Source of the DNA: Anaeramoeba flamelloides
Taxonomy: Eukaryota > Metamonada > Anaeramoebidae
NCBI GenBank assembly: GCA_027625915.1
Contig: JANTQA010000032.1
Location: 4,588,001-4,652,000 of the forward strand
Length of the DNA stretch: 64,000 bases
Direction of reading: 5' to 3'
The notes beneath the pieces are model-generated. The model saw only the letters and a program-made list of their open reading frames with translations. It was not told the origin of the DNA and ran no database searches. A program made the translations under genes and the position numbers. Positions 12,832 through 24,769 of the stretch are shown piece after piece; positions within the stretch are counted from its first letter, which is position 1; each line of letters opens with the position of its first letter.

Positions 12832-15800
12832 TTAACAACAACCCTTTTTGTTTGTTTCTGTTTGGCTTTCCGGATTTATATACCCAGTTTTATTTTGTTT
12901 TGCTCTATCACGTGTTTCAGCCACTTGGTAAGCAATTTTCCCAAACATCTCTGAGATACCAGTCCCACTTTTAGCTGAGACTTCAAAAAAAGTTGCATCA
13001 ATTGATTGCGCATATTCCTTCCCCTCCTTTGTTTCCACTTTGCGATATTTTTCAAGATCAGATTTATTCCCAACAACAGAAAGTATTGGATCTCCGTCGT
13101 GATATTTTTGTACATCTAAAAGCCATCCTGGCAAATTTGAAAAAGATTTTTGTGAATTTATTGAATATGCCAAAATTATTAAATCAGCATTTCGGTAATA
13201 CATGGGAGTCATTGATCGAAACCTTTCCTGCCCAGCTATCATATAGTTAAATAATAATTTAGAAATACGTGAAATTTTATTAATATTTATATGTTTAATC
13301 ATTATTTTTTTTTATTTAAATTGTATGAAAATTTTAAATTATTTTTTGATTATTATTAAATTTTTTTTAGGTTCCATTTTGGAAAATTGATGAAAAATAT
13401 TTTATAAGAATATTTTTAAAGAATTTAAATTCAATTTCAAAATTAATTTAATTTAACAAGAGATAGACTTTTGTTGATAATTATTTTAACTTTTAAAAGT
13501 TGGCTTGTTTTTTTTTTTTTTTGATTAGTTATCAATTGTGTAAATTTTTTTAGAATTATGATAAAAGTCCAATTTATTCCTTTATAAAAAAATTGAAAAA
13601 CTTAAAAATAGACTCCATTTCAAAATTTTTAACACACTAAAATTCCATTTTTGAAAAAAAAATCCTTATTTAACCAATTCAAGAAGAAATACCAAATTAG
13701 AACCATTCACTATTTGAAATTTTAACAATTGTTTCTTAATTACAATACTCACAAAACAAAAAATAAATAATTATCAATACAAATGAATTATCGGTGTGTT
13801 AAAAATTTTGGAATGAGCAAAACAAAAAAATTTATAATTAAATTTGTTAAATTTTATTAACAATTATTGATCGATCAAATGGTTTAGATACCAATCAAAT
13901 AATTTTATTTGAGTTCTTCTGTTTTGAACGAGCTCAACCTTTACTGCATATCAGTCAATCGAAAAAATTATTGATCGAAACAGAAAGAGGTTACATAATT
14001 CAAAAAATGAAATGAAAACAAAAAACTAAAAGATGAAAAAATGTTTTTCATATTTGACAAAAATCAAAATTATTTCCAATTCAAATGAAATTGTATTATC
14101 GTGATTCTTTGAACCAGTTTTAACTGTGTGAAAAATTTTGAAATTTAGTTTATTATAAAATTCCAGAATGAGTTTAGAATACCTTTTTGATCTGAAGATG
14201 ATCTTGATTGTTTTTGTAAATAACTAATCAATAAATTTATTTTTCAACAAATTTTTAAGTGTTTTTAATTTTTTTTATAAATTGTTAAATAAATTTATTT
14301 TTTAAGTGTTTTTTGAAACAAAAATTTACCTGAAGGATAATTGACTCACCTTTAAGATTTATAATCTAAATTTCGAGATTTAAAAATATACTGGCATTCC
14401 TTTATGGATATTTCGAAAATTTTATTGTTTACTTTCTTGATCATTTTGGAATCGGTTAATAAAAATTTCATTTACTTTTCAAAATCAATTGTTGTTCTTT
14501 TTTTTTATTAATTTTTGGATTTGTTTTAATTACAATTTCTTCTTAAATATATTTAACATAGATAGTATAATTAATATTGTTATTATTTGAAACTCAAAAC
14601 AAATAAAATTATTTTAAAAATATACTATCCTTGTACGAATGACATAAAAACTATTTTTCAAAAATTTTGACTCGCTTTATAATGTTAATGGAAGTTGTTT
14701 TGAGGGTTTATTCTAGTTCTTCTCAAAAATTTTCAAATTTTTTGATCATAATCATTTTTTCTAATTTTGCAAATCTTTGTTTTGCTTTTTCAAATTTTTG
14801 TTTTTCTTTTGTTCCTTTTTCTTTTCTTTTTTTTTTGCAAAAGATCCCTATGTGAAAAAAAACAAAAAGATCTTCGAAAAGATCAAATAATCACTAAGAA
14901 AATTGAGACGATGTAATATCTTTTAAAATGAATTTAATTATTAGCCAAAAATCTTGTTGTTAACTTTTTTTCAGTAAAGGTTCAGTAATAAAAAATCCGT
15001 AATGCTCGTTTCAAAAATTGTGACTCACTTTTTTTTAGTTTTTAGGTTTTATATTTTTTAATTTTTAAAATATCAGGTTTTTATATATTTAGAATGATTT
15101 AAAAGTGAATTACAAATCAGATTTAATTATTTGTTTTTCTTGAATACTAAAGAAGATTTTTTTTTTTTCAATTTATTATTTCAGGTGAGTCACAATTTTT
15201 GAAATGGTGTATTTTTGAAAATCTCAATTTTATAAAAAAATGTATTTAAAAAAATTAAATAATTATAGTTTTCACTAATTCTGAAAATAACAGATTTTTT
15301 AATACAATATTTCTAAAATCATAAAAATCACAGAAATCACAGAAACGTAAAAGAATTTTTAAGATTGATATTGTAAATTAATATTAGAAAATAAAGATGA
15401 TTTACAAAAAAGAAAAATGCACTAGCTTGAGGATCAATCTTTCCCCCCCTTTTTCAAGTTTAAAAAATTTTACAATGATTAAAATGAGTTTCATTTTTGA
15501 TTAGCATTTGCCAATTAGAGCAATTGTGATCTTTCTCAAAAAGTATTAATTGGACGAGGGCAGTCAATAATAAAAATGATTTGAAATATCAATATTGAAA
15601 AATTTTTTACAAGTCGAATTAGCCTTTAAAAAAAAACTCAAAAGTTTTAAATTGATTAATTTGATTCTTGTCTGTGATGTTAGGATTAAATTGTCAAAAA
15701 TTTGATGAAAAACAGTTGTAAAAGTTATCATTTTAAGACATTTTTTAACTTTTTTTTTAATGATCAATAAAACAAAAAACCAAATCTAAAAATAAATTGA

Positions 15801-17522
15801 TCGTTGTAATCAAAAATTGAATTCAAAACCTCAAATTAAACCAAAATTTAAGCAAATTCAATTTTCCAAATTTGAGATTTAATTGTAAACATCAGCAAAA
15901 TTGACTTTTTTGGGATTTTTTGCTGCTATGATTTTTATATTCATGTGAAACTGGCTTTAAGATTTTGGCAATGGGTATTGATCAAGTTTGATGAATTTCA
16001 GTTTCATGTGTGTCTTTGATTGATCAGTGAAAAATAAGTAAAAAGTAGTATTTGAAAAATTTTTCCTTTTCACTACCATTTTACAATTAAAATTGATTTG
16101 ACAATTTTTTTCTGTGTTTGTTAATTAATAAAAGAAAAAAAAAATCACAATTAAGGGTAGATTCATTGCAGCGAAAAAGAATTTTCTGAAATGGATAAAT
16201 TTTTTTTAGCAATTTTACAGGTATCTAATACCAATTAAAAACAAACCAAAACAAAAGGAAGTGCAATCAATCTCGAAAAAATCAACAATCAAAATAGAGG
16301 ACGTATTTAGAAAAAAGCATCAAAAAGTGAAACACTAAATTTCCAATTTAAATTTTAGTTATGAATATATAATTTTGAATACAGCTGTGTTAGTTTTGGA
16401 GTGTCTGATCTTTTGGCACTTTTTGAGATCTCGAAGATTTTTTTTTTTTCATTTTTCATACGAGTTATTTTTATCATAAGAATATCATAAAATCCTTACT
16501 TTGCCGAAAGTAGATGGATTATAAAATAATCAACAAATAAGATTAAATCTAATTAAATTGATTTTATGCTGAATTAAAATAATTTGTATTCAAATGAAGA
16601 AATTTAACCCTTTGGAAATAGAAAACAAGAAAAAGATTGATTTTTTTTTGAAATTTTGAATTCTTTTTAACTTTTTTTGTTATTGAGAACTTTTTTAAAC
16701 TTTTTTTTTGTTGATTATAATTTTTGTGAATAAGAGATCCTTTGAATTTTTTTTATATTTATTTGAATTTTGTCAACCAAAAGAAGTGCAATTTCACAAT
16801 GCTATTTTTCTGGTTTCAAGTCGTCCCTTGAGTATGTAAAAAATCAATGGTAAATGACTAGACCATTAAAATTGGTTTGGAAATTTTTTCAGGAATGGCA
16901 ACAAATTTGAATTTTTACCAGTATCTTTTCAAGTAGTCACATTTTGAAAGAAACGAAGGTTGCAATTGCAGAACGAAATGTTTGTATTTTTGATCTTGTT
17001 TCTAATATTCACAAAAAGGAATTATTACGCGAACCAAAATTAAGAGGATGTTTGAAGCATTTTATATTTTTTTTATTGTAAAAAGGTTACGTTGATTAGA
17101 TTTTTTTAAGTTTGAAATGTAAATCTGCAACGATTGCCAAAATCTTTTTCCAAAAAATGAAAAAGAAAAGAATTAGATCAAAATCATTTAATTGGGTTAA
17201 CAAGTTCAATTCGTCTTTAGAAAATACACTTGCAAGTTTCGTTCTTAATCATTCAAAATTTTTGTGTTTGATAATTTGTGGTTTTAAAGGCATTTTTCGT
17301 AAAAAGAACTAATCAAAAATTTGGAAGGGAAAACTTACCAGTGTCCCAAATTTGTAAATGAAGAGGTTCGTTGTTGATAAATAATTGCTTTTCATGATAG
17401 GCACCCCCAACTGTAACCTTATTATTTGAATCAAATTTTTGTGTCAGGAAATAAGTGATCAAACAACTCTTACCAACACCAGAGTCACCAATTATACAGA
17501 TTTTATATTCACGTGCTCGAAA
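12832..17522 (-). CDS. Rab-family small GTPase, first exon not found
   Basis: Membrane-traffic GTPase. Two exons are certain: 17522-17339 and 13235-12832, joined across a 4103-base intron (donor GTAAGT, acceptor GATAG). The split codon rebuilds the W-D-T-A-G-Q-E switch II motif exactly. The first exon has the P-loop GDSGVGKS and a switch I segment with VTVGGAYHEK. The second has APMYYRG-like TPMYYRNAD, the guanine-base motif NKSD, the SAK motif and a C-terminal KKGCC for double geranylgeranylation. The xPMYYR segment resembles the Rab5/21/22 group, but the subfamily is not secure. The frame at 17522 has no Met and runs upstream to a stop, so a short first exon must lie further upstream on the minus strand; I could not place it. 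About 195 residues are visible, normal for a Rab lacking only a few N-terminal residues. Confidence 0.93.
13620..14141. mobile_element. TIR element family E, copy 2 (522 bp)
   Basis: Inverted, same-length counterpart of 6764-7285, with ends TCAAAATTTTTAACACAC and its near complement. Most differences from copy 1 are scattered substitutions and changes in homopolymer length. It is non-coding and lies within the Rab intron. Confidence 0.8.
14265..14495. repeat. Dispersed repeat family D, copy 2
   Basis: Partner of 3660-3925 in the same orientation, with the shared TTTTTTAAGTGTTTTTTGA and TTTACTTTCTTGAT landmarks. It lies between two other elements in the Rab intron. Confidence 0.5.
14653..15206. 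mobile_element. TIR element family C, copy 1 (about 0.55 kb)
   Basis: The left end contains TTCAAAAATTTTGACTCGC followed by TTTATAATG. The right end contains GTGAGTCACAATTTTTGAAA, an imperfect complement. Copies occur at 28281-28911 (inverted) and 42598-43301 (same orientation). All share a T/C-rich interior with repeated TTTTTCTTTT and a TCAGTRAARKTTCAGTAA segment. No coding capacity is present. Confidence 0.7.
16270..16880. repeat. Dispersed repeat family L, copy 1
   Basis: Matches about 21070-21960 in the same orientation. Shared landmarks are TTTTGAATACA, ATCATAAAATCCTTACTTTG and ACCAAAAGAAGTGCAATTT. Copy 2 is longer because of internal insertions. Ends are not defined. Confidence 0.55.
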
Positions 17523-19382
17523 CTTTTTTTTTTTGTTAAATGGTTTAGTTTGTGAAGAAATTTAAAAAAGAAATAGTTTGTTGGAAACCAATTGAAGAAA
17601 ATGAAAAAGAAAATTACCATTAAAAAAAAATTCACAAAAAGTTTAAAAAATGGTTATTCGAATCCTATTCATACACTTCAAAAAATCTCAACACTTTTAT
17701 TGAGCTTCCGTACAATTTACAAACCTTTCAAACACTTTCCAACACTTCAAATTGGGAAGTGCATTTCAAGAATTATAAGCTTGATAAAAGTAACTTGATT
17801 TTTTGTAATATATTATTTCTTTGTGACTGATGAAGGTAATTTTCAAAAGAAAATGTTGTCAATAATAGTATTTGAGACTTTTACCTTACTCCCTCTTACT
17901 TTCAAAAACTAAAGGGTGTGAATTTCATTTTTAAACACTTTTTTTCACAACTCCCAAATCGCAAATCTGTTGAAAAATAATTTTGGTGAAACTGATAAAT
18001 ATTAAACTTTTTACTTGAAGGATTGTTGTCGATAAATTCAAATAAACCAATACAATTCTTTTGTTTTCAATCAAACTCAAAGTTCGTTTAAGATGTTGAC
18101 TCAAAATAAAAAAAAATCTTTTTCTAATTTTTGACAAGTAAAAGTATCTTGAAAATTAATAATTTTGGTATCCAAACGAAAATATTGAACAAGCTTTGAA
18201 ACAGTTTTGTAGTGATTAAATCTCAAAAAGGAGTGTGAATTTTGAAAAAATAAAGAATAACCAATAGACTCTTTCTCTAATAGCTATTTGAATCCCCAAA
18301 AGTTTGTGATAAAATAAGTGACCTTTCAAATATAATCTGATAATTTTGGATTTTTTTGAAAAAGTATTTTCAAACTCAATGATTGTTTGGTTATGAAAAC
18401 CAATACACTTTTTTCAAACTTATGAAAGTTCTACAAAATCATTTTTCATCTATTTTGATTGTAATACTGAAAGATGAAATTTAAATGGAATAAAATTTTA
18501 GTTTATTGTCGTTTTATTAAATAAGAAATTTAACAATCACTGACCTTTCTTATTTGACACCAAGATTCACAAAAAAAAAAAAAAAGTACCAAAACAATGA
18601 ATAAAGATCATTAATTTCAATCAATTAATATAAAAATTCAAGATTTGAAGAAATTGAACAATGAGAAAGAAGTAAAAAAATGATCCCTTTATCAACCAAA
18701 TAACAATGTGGTATTGTAATACAGTTGCTCCAATCTTACTGTGAAAATTTAGAATATCGAGAAATTGTTTTTATCTCAAAAGAAATGTATACCAAGTGCA
18801 ATAAACTGTCAAATGGGTCTGGAAGTTTTGGTGAAAAAATAAAAATTTTTGAATAGAAATTATACAATTAGATTATCCTTGTTTTTGGTTTTTGAGATTG
18901 ACAAATAAATTCATAAATAAAAAATTAAATAACGTGGATACCTAAACACAAAAGGTGTAAAAATCAAAGGTTTGTGTACTTTAGAAAGCAATGATCGAAA
19001 ATTTCTACTAATTTTTAATTTTTCTCTTCTTTTATTACTATTTTGGATTTTTATATTTTTTTATTCAAAATTTTTTTTTCATATGTAATTAAAATTGAGA
19101 TTTTTATTTTATTAAACTATAAAAATGGAATTTTCTATTTTCATAAATGGTTATATTATAATGAAACATCAATCAGTCTGTTTTTATCCTTTTTATTGTC
19201 GGACTTTTACTTTTCTAATAAAAATAAAAAAAAAAAAAAAAAGAACATTTTATTTCTGCTAAAAAAGCCATTTTCAAATTTGTTACAAGTTATTTACTAG
19301 GTTATTATAATTTACAAATATTAAATTATTTGGTTGAATTTCTTGATATTAACAAACAAAAATACAGTAAAAAAATGATATA

Positions 19383-19573
19383 CAGCCAGTTTCAAATTTA
19401 ATGCACAAACTTTTAACGAAATTTAAGGCACAAAAAATCTCTAATTAAGGCACAAAATTTGGAATTTATTTTTACAAATTATTTTACTATAATTTGAATT
19501 TTGTATCTTAAATGAAGATTTTTATTGTGCCATAATTTTCTTTGAAATTCTGCATTAAAAGTGGAACTAACTG
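19383..19573. mobile_element. Palindromic MITE family B, copy 2 (191 bp)
   Basis: Diverged copy starting CAGCCAGTTTCAAATTTAAT and ending GTGGAACTAACTG, with TA on both sides. It has more mismatches between its arms than the other copies, so it is probably the oldest of the five. Confidence 0.8.
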
Positions 19574-19784
19574 TAATAGATCATAGTAAAATTTTTAGGC
19601 AACATTTTACTCTAGAAGTTATATTTTTTTATAAAAAATAGAAATTGATTTTTTATTATTATTTTTGCTTTTAGAATTTTTTTTTTTGAAATAAAACTTT
19701 TTTAATAATTTTATTTATTTGAAAATTTTAAAAATTATAAATATGCTATAAAAAAATCAAAATCATTCAAAAATTCGAGTTCTT

Positions 19785-20009
19785 TATGATTATTATTATT
19801 ATTATTATTATTATTACAGTCAGTTCCACTTTTAAGGCACAAACTTTCAACGAAATTTAAGGCACACACAAAATCTCAAATTATGCACAAAATTCATATT
19901 CTAGTAAAATAAATTGTAAAAAAAAAATTACAAAATTTGTGCCTTAATTTGAGATTTTTTTATGCCTTAAATTCCGTTGAAAGTTTGTGCCTTAAAAGTG
20001 GAACTGACT

Positions 20010-20050
<41 letters not shown>
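19785..20050. repeat. (ATT)n microsatellite split by a MITE
   Basis: An ATT repeat runs from about 19785 to 19816 and resumes from 20011 to 20050. A family B element occupies exactly the gap, so the microsatellite was the insertion target. Confidence 0.9.
19817..20010. mobile_element. Palindromic MITE family B, copy 3 (194 bp)
   Basis: Starts CAGTCAGTTCCACTTTTAAG and ends with the complement, and was inserted at a TA inside an ATT microsatellite. The arms are close to perfect, suggesting a fairly recent insertion. Confidence 0.9.
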
Positions 20051-21069
20051 GAAAGTCCGATTTTTCAAATATCTTAGTTACCCGAATTACTAATTTTTTC
20101 TTTATAAATTTTATTAATATTCAAAAAAATAGTTTATTAACAGTCAGAGCTAATAAAAACAATGAATATTTTTTTCGTGATTATATGACAAATATAACTA
20201 TTCATTAATATATTAGAGATTCATTTTTTCATTTAGATGTACAGGTTTTATGATTAATCCCTTGGCAGTAGAATTCCATAGAAAATGGTCTAAATATTCA
20301 ACGATGTATAAATTATTTATTTATTTACATAATAGAGAATTTTTTATTTTTTTAGACAAACTCCAGTGCCTGCTTTCATACTTTGTAAAATTTACTGGTT
20401 TTATAATTGAAGTTTTATCTTTCAATTTTGAATATTTTCTATCGTTATACTACCTATTATTCAAATAAATTGAGAAAAAACAATTTTTTCCCAGTATTAT
20501 TTTATATTTTTGAAAAACATCACTATATTCCCAACTAAACTATTTTCATTTTTTTTAATTAAAAATTTTCTTGTTCAAAACCTATATTTTTTAAGTTTTT
20601 TTTGATTCCAAATTATTATTTTTTATTTTTTTTTCTTTTCCCTCTTTTTTTTTAATTTATTGTTTTTACGTTTTAAATCTCAAACAAATTCAGTGTGTCT
20701 TTCCCTTGAAAATCATGAAATCTAGGATATTACACTTTAATTACTTTTAAGGAAAATATAAATAATAGTACATTTAAAATATAATTTACACTTCTTTGAT
20801 CAAAAAAACAGATACTTTATTTTTTTTTCTAATAAAATTCTCTTTAATATAATTAATAATTAATTAAATTTAAATATATTTGTATAAATTCAAATTAATG
20901 TAAAATTACTCTTAACGATGGGAAAAAAAATCCAGGCAAATGAAGTTTAATTTTATTGTAGAGTTATTATGGTTAAAAAAAACGATTTGAAAATCAAAAA
21001 AAAACCTTTTTAGTAAAATTTAACCGTGATTAATCCAATTATAAACTAACTAAAACATGGTTTATCATT

Positions 21070-21960
21070 GATCTCGAAAAACAAACAATTAAAAAAAAAA
21101 TTGAAAAAAAAGTATCAAAAAATTTTATTCAATACCCCACTTAAATTATTAGAATTGAGAATTTTGAATACAACCTGTTTTAGAGTTGAAGTGTTTCTAA
21201 TTTTTGGGTTTTTTATTGATCTCAAAGATTTTTTTTTCATTTTTTTCAATTTTTTTATGGGCCAGTTATTTTTACAGAAAGAATCATAAAAAATCCTTAC
21301 TTTGTCAAATACAGAGGGTTACAAAACAAAAAAATAATTAGACTAAATTGAATTAAATTGAGTGTGTACCAAAAAGAAAACAATTTGTTCCAAATTGAAG
21401 AAATGTCACTTTTTGATAATACCAAAAAAGAAAAAATGAAGTCATTTTTTTTTCAAAATTTCATTTATTTGAAAAATTTCGAATTATTTTATTATTTTTT
21501 TTTATTAATCACATTTTTTGCTAATAAAAACATCCGATTTTCTGTTTTTAGTTGAATTTTTATCTTTGATATTCATAATTTTTTCGATTGAGATAATTTA
21601 CATATTTTACATTAATATCATATTATTTTATTTTTGTTAAATTTTCTAGATACACCATCGAGGAAAACTTTTTTTTAATTTAAATTTTTATCTTTGATAT
21701 TCATCATTTTTTTTCATTAAGAGCATTATTTGAGAGATTTTTTTTTTTTTTTTTTGATTGTTGTTATTGGACTTCTGATAATTTATAAACCCTAATCACA
21801 ATTTTTGCTCATCCGACAATATAAATTTTTTTTTTAGTGATTTGAAAGTTGTTGACCAAAAGAAGTTCCATTTTACAGTATATTTTTGGTGTTAAAAAAT
21901 TCCATGATAATGTAATAAATTCATGGAAAGTGACTTAGACTTAAAAACCAAAATTTAATT
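21070..21960. repeat. Dispersed repeat family L, copy 2
   Basis: Partner of 16270-16880, longer by internal A+T-rich and poly-T insertions. It is non-coding with uncertain ends. Confidence 0.5.
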
Positions 21961-23568
21961 TTTAGTAAATGTAACTTAAATGTTCTTTTTTCAAACAAGG
22001 TTGATTCAAATTTTAGAAGAAAGAGTTTATTATCAAATACTACTGAAAAAATGTAAAATCTGAGATTTGAATTAATGAATTAGTAAACTGATAAATAAAC
22101 TTTGGTAAATTTAATAACAAATTCAATTTTTTTTTTTTACCACATCTTGGAATTGAATAACCAAGAAAAAAAATGAATACTACAAAATCAGTCGTACTTT
22201 TGATACTATTTTCCAAAATGAATTATTGATTTGAAAAGTATGATCTCTATTTTTTGAAAACTTCAAAACCTGACACATTTATGAATTATTTCAATAAATT
22301 ATTTTCCTTAAAATAAAAAAGAAATCTTATTGTATATGAAATAAGGGTAAAAAAATAAACTATAAAAAAAAAACCACCAATTTTTCGAATACAACAGTCT
22401 AAAAAGTCAACTTAATTACAAAAAAAATATAAATAATTATATTAAACTTGATAAAAATATAATATCTTTATTCAAAGTAGAGTTCAAATCATTTTTTTCT
22501 TTTTATTGAACAAAACATTATTAGAAAAAGAACTATTTCATTAAATTAAAAATTCTCCAAAAATTCTATTTTAAAACCAAAAACTCAACTTATAACCCAA
22601 ATAAACACTTTTAATTTAATTATTTGTAATCAATAATTTATATCCCAATTTTATTTTTTTCTGTGAGTTGTTAATAATATAATGATCAAATTTATCATTG
22701 GACTATACAATTATTATTTCTGAATTTTTTTAATAATATTTTCAAACAAATAAAACGAATTCAAATTAATAATTATAATACAAAAAAAGAAAAAAAAAGT
22801 ATTTTCAAATAACCGATTTTAATTCTAATAGTTCCTTGTTTATACACTAGTATTTGGAAAAGAAAATTTCCTAATCTATTAAATTTCAAGATAATTAATA
22901 AATAATTGTGAAAAAAATAAATGATAAATTTTTTAGATCTTCAAGGATTCAATATTTGATTTATTTTTCTATATATTTTGAAAATAAGTTTAACATTTCA
23001 ATTTGCTCTCTGTTCATACAAACTCTCAGAAATTACTAAAAGTGAGATTTCTTCAAAATACAAATAAATTGGCAAATTTTTCTTTTTTCTGATTAAATCC
23101 AAGAATCCAAAAAGAAAAGAATATAATCTTATTAATGATAATTTCATTGGAAAATGAACTACTTTCAAAATAATAACGCTTTTCTCTAATGTTGATAAAT
23201 GAAGTTTGTTTATCTGTTTTAATAGTATCCATTTGTAAAGAATTACTCGATTACCTTTGAGAAAAAAAATAAATAAAGAAGAGTTACTCGTACCTAAATA
23301 ATCCCTTAAAAAAAAAAAATTTCAAGGAAATTATTAGTTAACAAAAATATGTTGATTAAAGACTATTTTGACAGTTGTGATAAATAATTAATAAAACTAA
23401 AGAGATCTAATTATGAAATTTATTGACACGAAGAGCTTTCCAATGATTTTTTTTGAGTTTAAAAAGATAGATAAAAAGAAGACGAAATTTGAAAAAAAAG
23501 TAATAATAAAATTATCATTTTACCACTTTTTTGGTTTTCTTCAGTTTCTTTTTTCATTCAAATCAAAA

Positions 23569-24003
23569 ATGTTAAAAGTTCGTTGGCTTGTTCAAAAACA
23601 ATCTGTAAGTGTTCCTAAAAAACTGAGTAAGAAGTACGTTGTTAAAAAATACAAATCGACCAATGAATTTTCACAAACATTAAAGTCAGATAAAAATTAT
23701 CTAATTGTTGCTGACGAAAAAGTATTTTTTAGTGAGGATTTTAAGAGTCTTGATACAAAAACAAAAAAAAATTTGCATGTTGTAATTTTCCCTCGTCCAA
23801 AAAGAAAGATCAAGTGTATAGTAAAAAATGCGCTTGTTTCACACACAAGTTTACATCTAGTATGTATCATTGATCTGATGATAAAGAATTTAAAAAAAAA
23901 TACAACCAACTCAGACTCCGATTCTTCTTCCTCCAATTCAAGTGATAATGAAGATAGCCTGTCAGAAATTTTTTCACCTTCAAGCAGTGACGATATGATT
24001 TAA
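23569..24003 (+). CDS. Hypothetical protein with acidic Ser/Asp tail
   Basis: Not recognised. From the Met at 23569 the frame gives 144 residues. The upstream in-frame extension to a Met at 23413 is F/K-rich like the spacer, so the inner Met is preferred; an intron with acceptor TTCTTCAG at 23544 is also possible. Codon use and base composition improve markedly after 23569. Residues 1-77 begin MLKVRWLVQ and end with an I-V-A-D-E-K..L..K-N-L-H-V-V-I-F segment, whose spacing recalls the last strands of a ubiquitin-like fold; this is only a visual impression. Residues about 78-110 are basic and mixed. The last 35 residues are rich in S, D and E, typical of casein-kinase-2-type acidic tails. No signal peptide or clear membrane segment is seen. 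An A+T-rich 3' region with AATAAATAAA follows the stop. Confidence 0.6.
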   Translation: MLKVRWLVQKQSVSVPKKLSKKYVVKKYKSTNEFSQTLKSDKNYLIVADEKVFFSEDFKSLDTKTKKNLHVVIFPRPKRKIKCIVKNALVSHTSLHLVCIIDLMIKNLKKNTTNSDSDSSSSNSSDNEDSLSEIFSPSSSDDMI

Positions 24004-24769
24004 ATATTATAATTAAAATACCTTGATGCAATAAATAAAAAAACAAACAACAATTCTTTTTTTTTTTCGCAATCTCTAATCATTGCTTTTGATTGTTTAC
24101 ACTTTGAAAACTACTCTTTTTTTTATGTTTTTTATTTTTTCTTTTTTTGTAATGAATTCTTTTCAACCCAAAAACCGATCAATTTAAAGATTCTTTTTTT
24201 TTTTTTTTTATCCTCTTTTATATGAACACTTCCAACCTGAAAAAAACGATCATATTAAGTTAAGTGGCTATCTTAAAATACCTAGTTCAACAATTCTATT
24301 AATAACAAATTAAAAGGAACAGAATTTTCATTCAGTTTCGTTTCACAAAAAGAAAGAAAAGAACTATTAAATTAAAATAACAGAAATTCACAATTCTGAA
24401 AAGGAAAATCAGAGTATAACTGATTTACAAAAATTAACAATTTAAATTTGACTTCTGATCTCTGGAAACAATTTTCTGTAAGTGAATGAGAATTGTGTTC
24501 CTTTTTTTTACAAACAAAAATAATTTTGTTAATTCTCAAATCATTTTATTTCAGCAAATAAAAAAAAAAGTCATAAAACGCACATTGTTTTGTTCTACAA
24601 TTAAGAATCTTGAACAAAAAAAGATTATTCTACTCGTATATTTGAAAATATTTGATTAGAATGAACTATGGTGTTATGATCTCTTCTTTGATCTTTACAA
24701 TTTGATCTTTTTAAAAAGTTTCTTATTTTGAAGAATTGTTTTATTTTTTATTTTAAGGAAGCAGGAACA

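Larger units (their letters stand above)
13236..17338 (-). other. 4.1 kb Rab intron filled with repeats
   Basis: The borders are fixed by the conserved DTAGQE codons on both sides. The intron holds family E copy 2 (13620-14141), family D copy 2 (14265-14495), family C copy 1 (about 14653-15206) and family L copy 1 (about 16270-16880). The remainder is A+T-rich sequence in which I see nothing else. Confidence 0.9.
17523..23568. other. Non-coding spacer upstream of Rab
   Basis: No confident gene. Short frames here (for example at 19043-19300, 20250-20468 and 21068-21289) are low-complexity F/I/K/N-rich chance frames. The stretch contains family B copies at 19383-19573 and 19817-20010 and family L copy 2 at about 21070-21960. 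The missing first Rab exon should lie in its left part. From about 21960 to 23568 I see nothing beyond A+T-rich sequence. Confidence 0.6.

Noticed and set aside
20250-20468. 72-residue frame with more mixed composition than its surroundings
   Set aside because: No homology is recognised, there is no neighbouring exon support, and it ends in F/L/Y-rich low complexity. Not enough to call a gene.
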